DNA of 37,298 bases from Lyngbya sp. CCAP 1446/10 (GTDB lineage Bacteria > Cyanobacteriota > Cyanobacteriia > Cyanobacteriales > Microcoleaceae), in the NCBI RefSeq assembly GCF_026130175.1, contig NZ_JAIGNI010000158.1, forward strand, positions 1-37,298. The letters are read 5' to 3'. Made by a program: the position numbers and the translations under genes. Each line of letters opens with the position of its first letter. Position 1 is the stretch's first letter. The notes beneath the pieces were generated by a model. The model worked only from the letters and a program-made list of their open reading frames with translations. It searched no databases and had not been told where the DNA came from. Shown here piece after piece: positions 1-8,563 of the stretch.

Positions 1-1
1 T

Positions 2-154
2 AATGCTCCGCAAAATTTTGCGATTCTTAGACATATCTCTCTCAATCTTTTAAATCAAGAAAAAACCTCAAAAACTGGAGCAAAGAACAAGCGACTTCGA
101 GCCGGGTGGGATGATGAGTATTTGACTAAAATCCTCGCTATTTCAGTCAACTAA
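2..154 (+). pseudogene. ISAs1-family transposase, C-terminal fragment (gene begins before the window)
   Basis: An open frame runs from the window edge to a TAA at 152-154. It encodes about 50 residues that begin [17 protein letters not shown] and continue with [20 protein letters not shown]. This is the typical end of ISAs1 (H-repeat) transposases, where an NxPxNxAxLRHIxLNLL helix is followed by a basic stretch and a W-D-x-x-Y-L tail. The N-terminal part and the catalytic residues lie outside the window, so it cannot be said whether the element is intact. No terminal inverted repeat was recognised in the 170 bases after the stop. The family call rests on recalled motif similarity. Confidence 0.7.
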
Positions 155-325
155 ATTCTCACAAACAACTCATTACTAACTATTATACAACTTGTAAACA
201 GTGGTTGTAAGCTTTTTATTGTCTCAAAAATTGCCGCAAGTAAAAATTACCATTAATCAGTTCCTCTTTTCTCTTAAAAGTCATTACAAAGCGTGTTTAT
301 AGCTTTTAATAATAGTGAATTTATC
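155..325. other. AT-rich gap between two transposase remnants
   Basis: No gene is seen. The stretch is AT-rich and lies between the end of the ISAs1-type fragment and the end of the ISKra4-type fragment. It should contain the outer ends of one or both elements, but no matching inverted repeats could be identified by eye. Confidence 0.5.
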
Positions 326-1072
326 TTAAAATATACTCACCACCGGTGAACAGCGTTCAATAAGATGCGTTCCCCCTGGTTTAATAATTGATTCAACTGT
401 TCCAGAACCAATCGAACTTATGGATTCTTCTTTATAGTATTGGTAGTTGACTATTCGACAACGATGGGTTTCTAAATAGTTACAAAATGTTTTAAATTCT
501 TTTTTTTTCATTTCTTTAAATAGATTGATTACTTCATCTATTTTGCCTTGCCACAACATATTTTCTGCTAGCTTTAAACGTTTTAGTGAGCCTCCTATCT
601 TGTAAAGATTTTCTTTGAGATGATACCAATCTAAAATTTCTTGTCTTTGTTCGACATCTCCGATTTCTTGAAATATCTTCCAAATTCCGGCATGACCATC
701 TCCTAGACAATACATAGGATGTAGCAATTTTTGGCTGTTAGTCCAATCAATTAAATCTTGATTGTTTTGAAAAAATGCTCCCGAATAAACGTTATCAAAA
801 CAAACGGCTTTATAGTCTTTCCAGTAACACCCTTCGCCTTTGAATTTGTTGTGCAGCCTGACTTTGCCGCCATCCAATGTAATTTCTTGGACTCCTTGTT
901 TAGATGTAGGTAATTCAAATTCTTGTCGTTTTACTAATCTTTGTAATGTACTATGAGAGACTTTGACCCCCGTGAAAATCTCTAAATCTTTTTCTGCCAT
1001 TTGATAAGATTCGTTGGCACTGATTAAAAGACAGCATTTTTCCATCAGTGGACTGAATTGACTATAACCCAC
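326..1072 (-). pseudogene. ISKra4-family transposase, truncated at both ends
   Basis: The 248-residue frame keeps the DDE core of ISKra4 transposases. It shows an ANESYQMAEKDLE helix and VSHSTLQRLV near the N-terminus, then ITLDGGKVRL (first Asp), CLGDGHAGIWKIF (second Asp), ILDWYHLKENLYKIGGSLK and SIGSGTVESIIK (catalytic Glu). Family members are usually well over 300 residues. Here the roughly 100 N-terminal residues are absent. The only start codon is a GTG that lies inside the end of the neighbouring IS1634-type element. The C-terminus after the catalytic Glu is replaced by an unrelated 17-residue tail. The gene is therefore a broken remnant, cut at its 5' end by the element at 1068-3165. 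Confidence 0.75.
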
Positions 1073-3165
1073 ATTCCGCAGATGTGATTCATGTTACTGG
1101 TATTTTTGAAAAATCACAGCCATCAAACTTTTTTAGTCTAACTTTTTTAACTTTAGTGTCAACTTTTTGTGAAAATTAGTAGACAATATCTCAAGTTGAA
1201 TCCCAGCTTTTTTTCGTAATAATAACTTGCTCAAGTTATTAGACAATACACTCCAATAAATCGGTTTTTCGACCAATATAATAATTATATTGGCTAACAA
1301 TTTATTTTTCTCAACAAGTATCTCAATTTGAATACGTCAAATCCTCCTGATTAAATAATCAGATAATATTGACGACAGACTGTCCCTAAACAAGAGAGAA
1401 TTTTTCGATGTTCTACCGTTAAATTGCTCACTTGCTTGTGCCCATTGACCGTGATCAAATGTACTGCCTGAAATACCTGAAATATCCACCGCATGGTCGG
1501 TTTATTTGTTAATTTCTTCACCTGATTCTTGACCGAAACTCCTGATGATTCCAATTCTTGTCTAAGCTTTCTTTGTGCTAGGGTATAGACCAACAAACAC
1601 AGTCCCATTATCATGGCAATTGCTTCTACTCTCTGAGGATTTTTTACGAAGACACTTGAAGTGAAAAACAACGGATCTTTCAGGAATTTAAATCCTCTTT
1701 CTGTTGATTGTTGCGCTTTGTATTCTTTGAGTACGTTCTCATTACTCAATTCATTCTTATCGATAACATTTGTTGCTAAAATAAATCTGCCTGCCCGAGT
1801 TTTTTCAGATTCAATTACTTCTAATTTAGTCTCTAACTCACCTGTTATTCGATAATTGATTTGAGTAGGCTTTGCCAATTTACTTGGTCTACCTGATTGC
1901 TCATATTCGGCTGTTTTTTGATATTGAATATTGTTGATTTTATGATATTTGAATGAATTTGATAATTTTTCTATAGCCATTTTAGCATCTGGCTCGCAAG
2001 CAAACTCTTGCTTAGATAGCTTGCGTAGAGAGGCTTCTGCTTTTTCTTTTTGTTTTTCTACTTGCTTATTTATTTGTTTAATACTTGATTTTTTCCTCGC
2101 CTCACTTTCTACTATTAACCATCTTTGCTCTACCCCTCCATAATCACTCGATCTTTCGGCTATTTTATGTCCTGATATTTCACTTTCTGTCCATTCGTTA
2201 TCTTCGATATTTGAGATTTTCTCCTGAGCTAATTTTATACTTAAAGGAACTCTAGTTATCCATTTCATTTCGCTCATGGCGATGATATTATCTTTGGTGT
2301 ATAATGCACTATCTGCTACATTTATCCCTTCAAATGTCCAGGATTTTTTGAATTCTTTTAATCGCTCTACAAACACACTTTTGTCATCGATGTTTCCTGA
2401 GTCTATTTTGAGATATAATGGTATGTCTCCGTCTCCTGTACAAATCATGTCAATAATAAATTGCTTGAGGTCTGGTCGATGATCCCTCGAATATCCATGT
2501 TTGAGCTCTATGGCTTTCATCTCTGATTCTGGCTCAGATTCTTGAATTTTCTCGAATGGCTCAATCTTGACTGAATCTACTCCTTTTTCTGACGGTTTTG
2601 CATACTCTCCATGTACATACATTGAAGTTCCATCCAAATGTATGCTATTCATTTTTACTTGAAATTTTTCGGCGGCTTTTATGGCGATTGCTGTAAATAG
2701 TTGTGTTATGCCTACTGCATAATATTTGTCTAATGCTCTCGCTAGTCGGTCATCATTTAAATGTGATGGTAATACTCCTTCGATGGCGGAGATGTTCTGT
2801 TGCTTTGCCGACGAAAAACTGCTCAAATAGGTATAAAGGGGCGCTTAAAAACCCTAATCCATTCAAAATCATCGCTTTCATTACTTGTCCAGGAGTTAGC
2901 ATCTCTTTTGATTTGATTCCCACTTGTTGATTCACTATTTCTACCAGTTCCATTTCATCGATAATTCCGGCTATTATTCCTAAATGGTCTATATTGAGGA
3001 CTTTAATTTCGTCTTGGGGCTGATTCATGATTTTTTACACCTTGGTTGCTGACTCTATTATCTAATTTTAGCAAAAGTTGAAATCTTTGCTAGGTATTTA
3101 CTTCAGGGTTTCCTGCCTCCAAATTTAAAATTATTAAATTTGTCTGAATATCTGCGGAATGTGGG
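1068..3165 (-). mobile_element. IS1634-family insertion sequence, about 2.1 kb
   Basis: Two perfect 16-base terminal inverted repeats delimit the element: CCCACATTCCGCAGAT at 1068-1083 and its reverse complement at 3150-3165. They bracket one transposase gene on the minus strand. The left end lies against the 5' end of a truncated ISKra4-type transposase gene. The expected missing 5' half of that gene is not visible on the right side. No short direct target duplication is seen: ACTATAA lies before the left end and CCAGAAG after the right end. This points to deletion or rearrangement after insertion, or to a long target duplication that does not fit here. Confidence 0.8.
1351..3028 (-). pseudogene. 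IS1634-family transposase, interrupted by a frameshift
   Basis: Two overlapping frames together make one transposase. The first (3028 down to 2753, 91 residues) carries the DUF4277-type N-terminus, with DHLGIIAGIIDEMELVEIVN and LTPGQVMKAMILNGLGF. The second (2826 down to 1351) carries the DDE core: SIHLDGTSMYVHGEY, VADSALYTKDNI and STERGFKFLKDPLFF hold the expected Asp, Asp and Glu. The protein should read through around 2775-2785, where EHL in the first frame must join IEGVLPSHLNDDR in the second; this needs a shift of one base. No classical slippery heptamer is visible, so an inactivating indel or a sequencing error is likelier than programmed frameshifting. The C-terminus looks complete. 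Confidence 0.8.
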
Positions 3166-3475
3166 CCAGAAGCTTTGTGGAGAATAGTTTTTATGATTTG
3201 CCTATTTAGCCGTTCATACCGTAAATCAGCAACGCCGAAAATCTAATAGCGACGCACCTTACACATTCGGTGAACGAAACAACCCTCCGTTTCACTCCGC
3301 CCAACAATTTTATTGTTGCAACATTTTTTCTCGGTATCCGCTCAATAAATCGGGGGAAATCGCTCACTAAGAGCCTCAAACATCGCAAAATCGTTCCCAA
3401 CAAGGTAGTCTACCCCGATTTATTGAGCGGATACTTTTCTCGCATGGTATTATTTTCCGAATCAGATCAATTCCG
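3166..3475. repeat. Gene-free spacer with a 21-bp inverted repeat and a dispersed repeat
   Basis: No convincing gene lies between the insertion sequence and the VKOR gene. The spacer holds one copy of a dispersed repeat at about 3204-3238 (core GTAAATCAGCAACGCCG) that recurs at about 9948-9982. It also holds a perfect 21-base inverted repeat: arm one is 3335-3355, beginning TATCCGCTCAATAAATCG, and arm two is 3413-3433, separated by 57 bases. Together the arms could fold into a long hairpin or mark a small non-autonomous element. Short open frames here look random. Confidence 0.6.
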
Positions 3476-3500
3476 TTAACAGTTGACAGTTGACAGGTCA
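3476..3500. repeat. Short heptamer (STRR) array at the VKOR stop
   Basis: A run of about three TTGACAG-type heptamers ends at the stop codon of the minus-strand VKOR gene. It belongs to the same heptamer family found at several other gene boundaries in the window. Confidence 0.65.
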
Positions 3501-4418
3501 ACGTTTCTGACTTGAGAGATTTTGAAATTCCCGACTTCCCTGATAGCCAGATAAATCTCCTAACTCATTCAACGATTTTTGCCCTTCGTAAAACTTACCG
3601 TTAATTTCCCAAGCGGGAGTACCCTGAATCTTTGCAGCTTGGCAAAGATCAGGTCTCGCATTTTTCCCTTGAGGATTGCACTCGATATAATTGATAATTC
3701 GAGCCGCCTCTTTGCCAAAACTTTCCTTTTGCGCTTGACAGTGAGAGCAGGTATAAGAGCCGTACATTTTAGCTCCCACTCTTTTTAAATGCTGCGCTAA
3801 AGCAATTTCAGAAGTGCCAGAAGATGTTGTAGTATTCATGCTTGTCTCCTTGGCAGTACCGAGATTATTCACATCGGCATAAAGACCAGCAGAGGAAATC
3901 AACACTAACATAGATACCAGAATTCCGATCAAAAATAGCTGCCCGATATCATCCCATTCGCGACCGATTAATGCTAAGACAAACAAGCTAGTTGCAAACA
4001 AAGCAGACGCAATGCAGTAAATACAAGCTGCTTTGATATCAACAGCCAGTACATACATCAGATAGCCACTAAAAATCATCATTGCTGTGCCACCAGCAAA
4101 CAAAAATAGTCCCGTCCAAGACTCTAATTTAGAGCGGAGACTCTTCTGTGCTGAAGAATTGACAAATAGGGGAGCTACGGCAAAAATTATCATGCTCAAA
4201 TAGCCCAAAAACCCGAACAAAGAAAGAGGCAAACCAAAGACATAGGCATAGGGACTCGAAAGCACGATATCGCAGCCTTCTATGGGACAAGTTACCGCTC
4301 CTTGGGATAACTTGACGGCTGTTAGATAAGCAGTAATCGCAGCCCCAATACTTGCAATTCCTGCCATGATCGGGCGAGAATATCGATAAATCCAGGGCAG
4401 AGAACGTTGACGGTGCAT
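3498..4418 (-). CDS. VKOR-thioredoxin fusion protein (disulfide bond formation)
   Basis: This 306-residue protein has a vitamin K epoxide reductase (VKOR) membrane domain of about 180 residues followed by a thioredoxin-like domain. Hydrophobic segments are near residues 17-37, 62-85, 102-125, 132-152 and 158-180. The VKOR domain shows the loop cysteines C44 and C49 and the active CxxC pair C132-C135 (ACIYC). The C-terminal domain shows CSHC (C224, C227), two further cysteines (C247, C259) and the GTPAW cis-proline loop. In known cyanobacterial homologues the enzyme oxidises protein thiols in the lumen or periplasm and passes electrons to quinone. The length is normal for the fusion. It lies 71 bases after the metal ATPase gene on the same strand, so co-transcription is possible. 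Confidence 0.92.
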   Translation of the reverse strand: MHRQRSLPWIYRYSRPIMAGIASIGAAITAYLTAVKLSQGAVTCPIEGCDIVLSSPYAYVFGLPLSLFGFLGYLSMIIFAVAPLFVNSSAQKSLRSKLESWTGLFLFAGGTAMMIFSGYLMYVLAVDIKAACIYCIASALFATSLFVLALIGREWDDIGQLFLIGILVSMLVLISSAGLYADVNNLGTAKETSMNTTTSSGTSEIALAQHLKRVGAKMYGSYTCSHCQAQKESFGKEAARIINYIECNPQGKNARPDLCQAAKIQGTPAWEINGKFYEGQKSLNELGDLSGYQGSREFQNLSSQKR

Positions 4419-4457
4419 AGTATTTTTGACCTCAAAATGAATGTATGTCTCAATTGT

Positions 4458-4476
4458 TGTAAAATGAAATTTTACA
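4458..4476. promoter_or_regulatory. Palindrome between the metal ATPase and VKOR genes
   Basis: TGTAAAAT-GAA-ATTTTACA is a perfect 8-3-8 inverted repeat in the 71-base spacer. It could be an operator controlling a separate VKOR promoter or a weak hairpin between the genes. There is no flanking T-tract long enough to call a terminator with confidence. Confidence 0.35.
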
Positions 4477-4489
4477 CGCTGCGATTTCT

Positions 4490-6496
4490 CTATTTCAAAA
4501 CTCTAGTTGCATTGAAAATAGCTGCCAGAGCTACCCCAACATCGGCAAAAACAGCTTCCCACATTGTCGCCAAACCAAAAGCACCCAAACCAATAAATAT
4601 CGCTTTGACTGACATCGCAAAAATGATATTTTGCCAGACAATATTGTGAGTTTTCCTGGCAATTTGGATCGCTTCAGCCACCTTAGACGGTGCATCGGCC
4701 ATAATCACAATGTCAGCAGTTTCGATCGCCGCATCGGAGCCCAAACCGCCCATCGCTATGCCGACATCAGCCCTAGCAAGAACCGGTGCATCATTAATTC
4801 CATCCCCGACAAAGACAATTTTATCGCCTTTTTTAGATTCGGCGATCAGTTTTTCGATCGCCTCAACTTTTCCTTCGGGCAATAACTCAGCTATGTAGGA
4901 ATCTAAACCGAGCTTTTTCGCAACACTATCGGCTACAGCTTGATTGTCTCCTGTGAGCATCACGATGCGCTCCACACCCAATTTCTTGAGGTCACGAATA
5001 GCTTGTACTGCGTCTTCCTTCAGCTCGTCAGCAATTAAAATATAGCCAGCGTAGCGGTTGTCTACCGCTAAATGTACGACAGTACCCTCAGCATTGCAAA
5101 CATCGTGAGGGATGTTTTCTCGGTGTAGCAAACGGTCATTTCCGGCAAGCACAATTTGATTATTCACTTTGGCTCGGATGCCGTGTCCCGCTATTTCTTC
5201 GTAATCTGTCACCTCCGAAGAATCTATTTTTCCGCCGTAAGCTTCCAGAATAGATTTCGCGACTGGGTGATTTGATTGAGATTCTACCTTGGCAGCCATT
5301 GCCATCAAATCAGATTGTGAAAAACCATTTTGAGGCACAATTTTTGCAACATTAAAAACTCCTTTTGTCAGAGTTCCTGTTTTGTCCAAAACAACTGTCT
5401 TGACTGCTGTCAAAGTATCGAGAAAAGTCGAGCCTTTCACCAAAATACCGCGCTTGGCTGCACCACCAATTCCCCCGAAGTATCCGAGAGGAATGCTAAT
5501 CACTAATCCGCAAGGGCAGGAAATAACTAACAAGACTAGGGCGCGGTACACCCACAAAAGGCGATCGGCATTAGTTGCTCCTGAAATGAACAAAGGCGGA
5601 ATTAAAGCCACTGCTAATGATGCAAATACTACAAAAGGCGTGTAGTAACTGGCAAATTTGCTGATAAATTTTTCAGTTTCAGCTTTTTTGCTTCTGGCAT
5701 TTTCTACTAATTCCAGAATTCGGGAGATTGAAGATTCACCGAATATTTTGGTAACTTTGACGGTGAGAACTCCTGTCTGGTTAATTGTTCCTGCTAAAAC
5801 TGTTTCTCCAACTTTCACTGTTCGAGGTACTGATTCTCCAGTTAGTGCAGACGTGTCAATTTGAGAATTGCCGTCGATAATTTCACCGTCTAAGGGGATT
5901 TTTTCGCCTGGTTTGACAAGGATGATCTCGCCGACGGCTACGGTTTCGGGCGAAACTTTTTTGATGTCACCATTTTCTTTGAGGTTGGCGCTGTCTGGGC
6001 GGATCTCTAAGAGCGATTTGATCGATTGACGCGATCGCCCTACGGCAAATTCTTGGAAGAGTTCTCCGATTTTGAAAAACAACATCACGCCGACTGCTTC
6101 TGGAAGTTTGTGAATGGCTACAGCCCCCAGTGTTGCCACAGTCATTAAAAAATTTTCATCAAATACTCGACCTCGCAGAATGTTGCGGCCGGCACTGGTT
6201 AAAACATTCCATCCACTCAAAAGATAGGCGGGGATGAAAACCAGATATTCGGCTATAGAATAGGGCGTGTTGTGCAGTTTTTCTTCAAATATTAAACCTC
6301 CGATAAATAGTAAAACAACTGATATAACAGGAATCAATTCTTGCTTGAGGTTGAAATCTCCGTTGCCGTGGTCGTGACCGTGGTCGTGGTCGTGACCGTG
6401 GTCGTGGTCATGGTCATGGTTATGATTCTCATGGCTGTGTTCGTGGTGTGCGTCGTGACTACAGCAACCGGAATCGCTTGATTTGGCTTTTTGCAT
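4490..6496 (-). CDS. Zn2+/Cd2+-type heavy-metal P-type ATPase (P1B-2) with His-rich N-terminus
   Basis: The 668-residue protein exports soft divalent metals across the cytoplasmic membrane. Residues 11-46 contain a CC pair and a long His/Asp run (alternating HD and HG), likely a metal buffer, in place of a classical GMxCxxC domain. The catalytic parts are clear: TGES at 219-222 (actuator), the CPC metal motif at 327-329, DKTGTLT at 371-377 (phosphorylated D371) and GDGINDAPVLA in the hinge. The C-terminus has FADVG (D652), the acidic/glycine signature of the Zn/Cd/Pb subgroup. CPC plus this Asp argues against a cobalt CoaT-type (SPC) or a copper pump. No ArsR/SmtB regulator gene lies next to it. 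The VKOR gene follows on the same strand. Zn versus Cd specificity cannot be settled from sequence. Confidence 0.93.
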   Translation of the reverse strand: MQKAKSSDSGCCSHDAHHEHSHENHNHDHDHDHGHDHDHGHDHGNGDFNLKQELIPVISVVLLFIGGLIFEEKLHNTPYSIAEYLVFIPAYLLSGWNVLTSAGRNILRGRVFDENFLMTVATLGAVAIHKLPEAVGVMLFFKIGELFQEFAVGRSRQSIKSLLEIRPDSANLKENGDIKKVSPETVAVGEIILVKPGEKIPLDGEIIDGNSQIDTSALTGESVPRTVKVGETVLAGTINQTGVLTVKVTKIFGESSISRILELVENARSKKAETEKFISKFASYYTPFVVFASLAVALIPPLFISGATNADRLLWVYRALVLLVISCPCGLVISIPLGYFGGIGGAAKRGILVKGSTFLDTLTAVKTVVLDKTGTLTKGVFNVAKIVPQNGFSQSDLMAMAAKVESQSNHPVAKSILEAYGGKIDSSEVTDYEEIAGHGIRAKVNNQIVLAGNDRLLHRENIPHDVCNAEGTVVHLAVDNRYAGYILIADELKEDAVQAIRDLKKLGVERIVMLTGDNQAVADSVAKKLGLDSYIAELLPEGKVEAIEKLIAESKKGDKIVFVGDGINDAPVLARADVGIAMGGLGSDAAIETADIVIMADAPSKVAEAIQIARKTHNIVWQNIIFAMSVKAIFIGLGAFGLATMWEAVFADVGVALAAIFNATRVLK

Positions 6497-6531
6497 GGTG
6501 TTTTCTGGGTTTTTGCTTACGCCTGATAGTA

Positions 6532-6545
6532 TGAATAGATGTTCA
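6532..6545 (-). promoter_or_regulatory. Candidate ArsR/SmtB-type operator upstream of the metal ATPase
   Basis: TGAA-N6-TTCA lies 35 bases before the ATPase start codon; on the coding strand it reads TGAACATCTATTCA. This resembles half-sites bound by metal-sensing ArsR/SmtB repressors, which commonly control ZiaA/ZntA-type pumps. The match is short and partly chance in AT-rich DNA. No repressor gene is in the window. Confidence 0.3.
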
Positions 6546-6880
6546 CATTATATGGTTCAAGAGGACAATATACTAGATTTTTAACTCAAAGTCTAGCTAT
6601 TTTTCAGAAAAATATTCTTAAATTGGTAGTGACTGTTACAACTAACTAATAATAATAACTATTCTCAATTGCGGGGAAGTAATTAGATGGCTGATACACA
6701 AAGCTCAAAAAACCGGATTTTTCAGCGAGATTAAGGGTTTTTGGCGAGTATTTTGGTGAAAAAACCCGGTTTCTGTCTACCCATTTTTTTAAGTATTGTT
6801 AAGAGAACATAATCTGTGCTAATCGTCACAGGCAGAAAACATGAAAAAAGGTTTTTGTTGTGAAATAGACATAAAAAAAG
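6546..6880. repeat. Intergenic stretch with an imperfect long inverted repeat
   Basis: No gene is seen between the metal ATPase and the IS5-type remnant. Arms at about 6706-6725 and 6755-6774 form an imperfect inverted repeat built on TGAAAAA(A/T)CCxGGTTT. It looks like one of the small palindromic repeats dispersed in filamentous cyanobacterial genomes and could act as a terminator or be neutral. Confidence 0.45.
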
Positions 6881-7185
6881 TCAAAAAGCCTGCCGTACCA
6901 GGGCAGAAAGATTCATCACCATAAAAGTTATGGCGATGGTTGTTTCAGAAGTATTAGAAAGTTTAGCCATGACTCTACCAAGGCTGAATCTTCTTTTAGC
7001 TTCTCCAAATTTTCCTTCAATTGAGTTACGAATTCTCTCGTCTGACTGAGCTTGTTTCTTCTTTGACTTGCTAATATTTTTTGGGTCTTCCTAGAGGAAC
7101 GCCACTCATCCTAATTCCTCTTTCTTTGCACCAATCTCGATTTTCCTGCGTTCGATATAGCAAAATCACTTCACCCCTGACAATA
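6881..7185 (-). pseudogene. IS5-type transposase, C-terminal remnant with a frameshift
   Basis: The minus strand encodes YRTQENRDWCKERGIRMSG and VPLGRPKK, the typical motif before the catalytic Glu of IS5-group transposases. The frame then hits a TAG just after a run of six A. Shifting one base at that run restores SKSKKKQAQSDERIRNSIEG, KFGEAKRRFSLGRVMAKL and a tail SNTSETTIAITFMVMNLSAL ending with a TGA at 6881-6883. The N-terminal two thirds of the transposase is missing. The upstream edge is approximate because the remnant merges into the 3' end of the neighbouring sulfotransferase gene, whose stop codon (7166) lies within it. Confidence 0.72.
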
Positions 7186-8563
7186 TTTCGGTCAAAACCG
7201 TTTTCTTCTTCATCCAAGGAAAAGGTTCTTCTAATATAGGTAAATTGAAAAATGGACAGAGCTTTTCCCATCCTTCGCCATCACAAACATCAATAATTAA
7301 CAAAGATTCTGGACGGTCTTTAAAATATTCAAGCACATTTCTATAATGTAAATCATAAACATAAGACATTCTATCTTCATTAAACGCATAAGTACCATAA
7401 ACAGCCGCTCTTAATAATCTTCTGATCTGCATCTTAGTCTCATTACTAGGATCGAAATCAAACGCAGACCTCTTTGACCAGTGAGCTTCTAAAGACTTTA
7501 ACCAACATGATTTATTACGCACGGTTAAGATAAACTTACTATCAGGAAATAATTTATCTAACTGAGAATAAAAAGGAGCTACCGTTATATCTGTAATCCC
7601 ATCATAATCATTGAGAATCGAAAAGTCATACTTAGCAGCCATCAGGTCTTGTAAAATTGTCTCATCATCAGGATAATGAACAACATTAATCCCTAGCATA
7701 TTTAATGCCATTGTTAAGCTTTTAGTTCCCGTGCGACTCAAGCCAATTCCAAAAACTTTCATCTTTTTACTTATCATGGGTCTTTGAATAATAATTTTAC
7801 TAGAAAATTCTATAGTTTCGGCTAACGTCAAAGGAGCTTTTTCCAAAATATTCATTTGCTTAAGTTCGCGGAGAGCAATATTTGGTAAATTCTCAATAAA
7901 CCTAGCAATTTCCGGCTGACTTGCCTGCTTTGAAATATATTTTCTTGCAGAATCTACACCAAATTTAGCAACCAAAAAATCTAAATCTTTTTCTTGTCTT
8001 CCCCAATCTTCCTGACAAATAGTTAATTTAGCTTGATGATAATCTTGGCGACTTCTCAGTTCTCTCAAAGCACATTTGGCAAAAATATGGTGATAGAATT
8101 GAAAAAAGTCATGGATAATGTTAAATTTCTTAAATGCTTTTTTTAGCTTCAGTTTTTTTAGTACCAGTGCACGAGTTCTTGATTCAGGTCTTAACACATA
8201 TTTAGCATCATTATCAGGTACTTTAATTGCTTGCATTTCTCTGATTACATCAATTCTAGTAATATGTACACCACAATGAATATGACCTCTGAATTTATCA
8301 AGAACATAACAGTCTACGTATGGCAAACTATTTCTGGTAAGGAAAGGAGACATATCCTCCATAATTAAACAATCAGCATCCATGAAGACAACAAAATCAC
8401 AATCGTAATTCATCTTCAGCATTTGCTGAACAGCGTGGGCAAAAGGTTTAACATTTTCAATAATATGAACTTGACGAGGCTGAATATTTTTGATGGCTAG
8501 GTCTAGGGCTATTTGGGATGTTCTTTCGCCAACAGTTCTAAAAACTAAATCGATTTTTTTCAT
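7166..8563 (-). CDS. Fused glycosyltransferase-like/sulfotransferase protein
   Basis: The 465-residue protein appears to have two parts. Residues 1-110 look like a small nucleotide-sugar GT-A fold, with a beta strand into FVVFMDADCLIMED (DAD at 62-64, a DxD-like metal motif) and HIHCGVH. Residues 266-455 are a sulfotransferase of the Sulfotransfer_4 type: VFGIGLSRTGTKSLTMALNM at 270-289 is the 5'-phosphosulfate loop for PAPS, and SKFILTVRNKSCWLKSLEAHW at 342-362 is the 3'-phosphate strand and helix. A helical linker of about 150 residues joins them. It would be expected to modify a cell-surface glycan or glycolipid. The last residues after EEPFPWMKKK run into an IS5-type remnant, so the original C-terminus may be altered. 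It is AT-rich. The sulfotransferase call is firm; the glycosyltransferase part is less certain. Confidence 0.8.
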   Translation of the reverse strand: MKKIDLVFRTVGERTSQIALDLAIKNIQPRQVHIIENVKPFAHAVQQMLKMNYDCDFVVFMDADCLIMEDMSPFLTRNSLPYVDCYVLDKFRGHIHCGVHITRIDVIREMQAIKVPDNDAKYVLRPESRTRALVLKKLKLKKAFKKFNIIHDFFQFYHHIFAKCALRELRSRQDYHQAKLTICQEDWGRQEKDLDFLVAKFGVDSARKYISKQASQPEIARFIENLPNIALRELKQMNILEKAPLTLAETIEFSSKIIIQRPMISKKMKVFGIGLSRTGTKSLTMALNMLGINVVHYPDDETILQDLMAAKYDFSILNDYDGITDITVAPFYSQLDKLFPDSKFILTVRNKSCWLKSLEAHWSKRSAFDFDPSNETKMQIRRLLRAAVYGTYAFNEDRMSYVYDLHYRNVLEYFKDRPESLLIIDVCDGEGWEKLCPFFNLPILEEPFPWMKKKTVLTEILSGVK

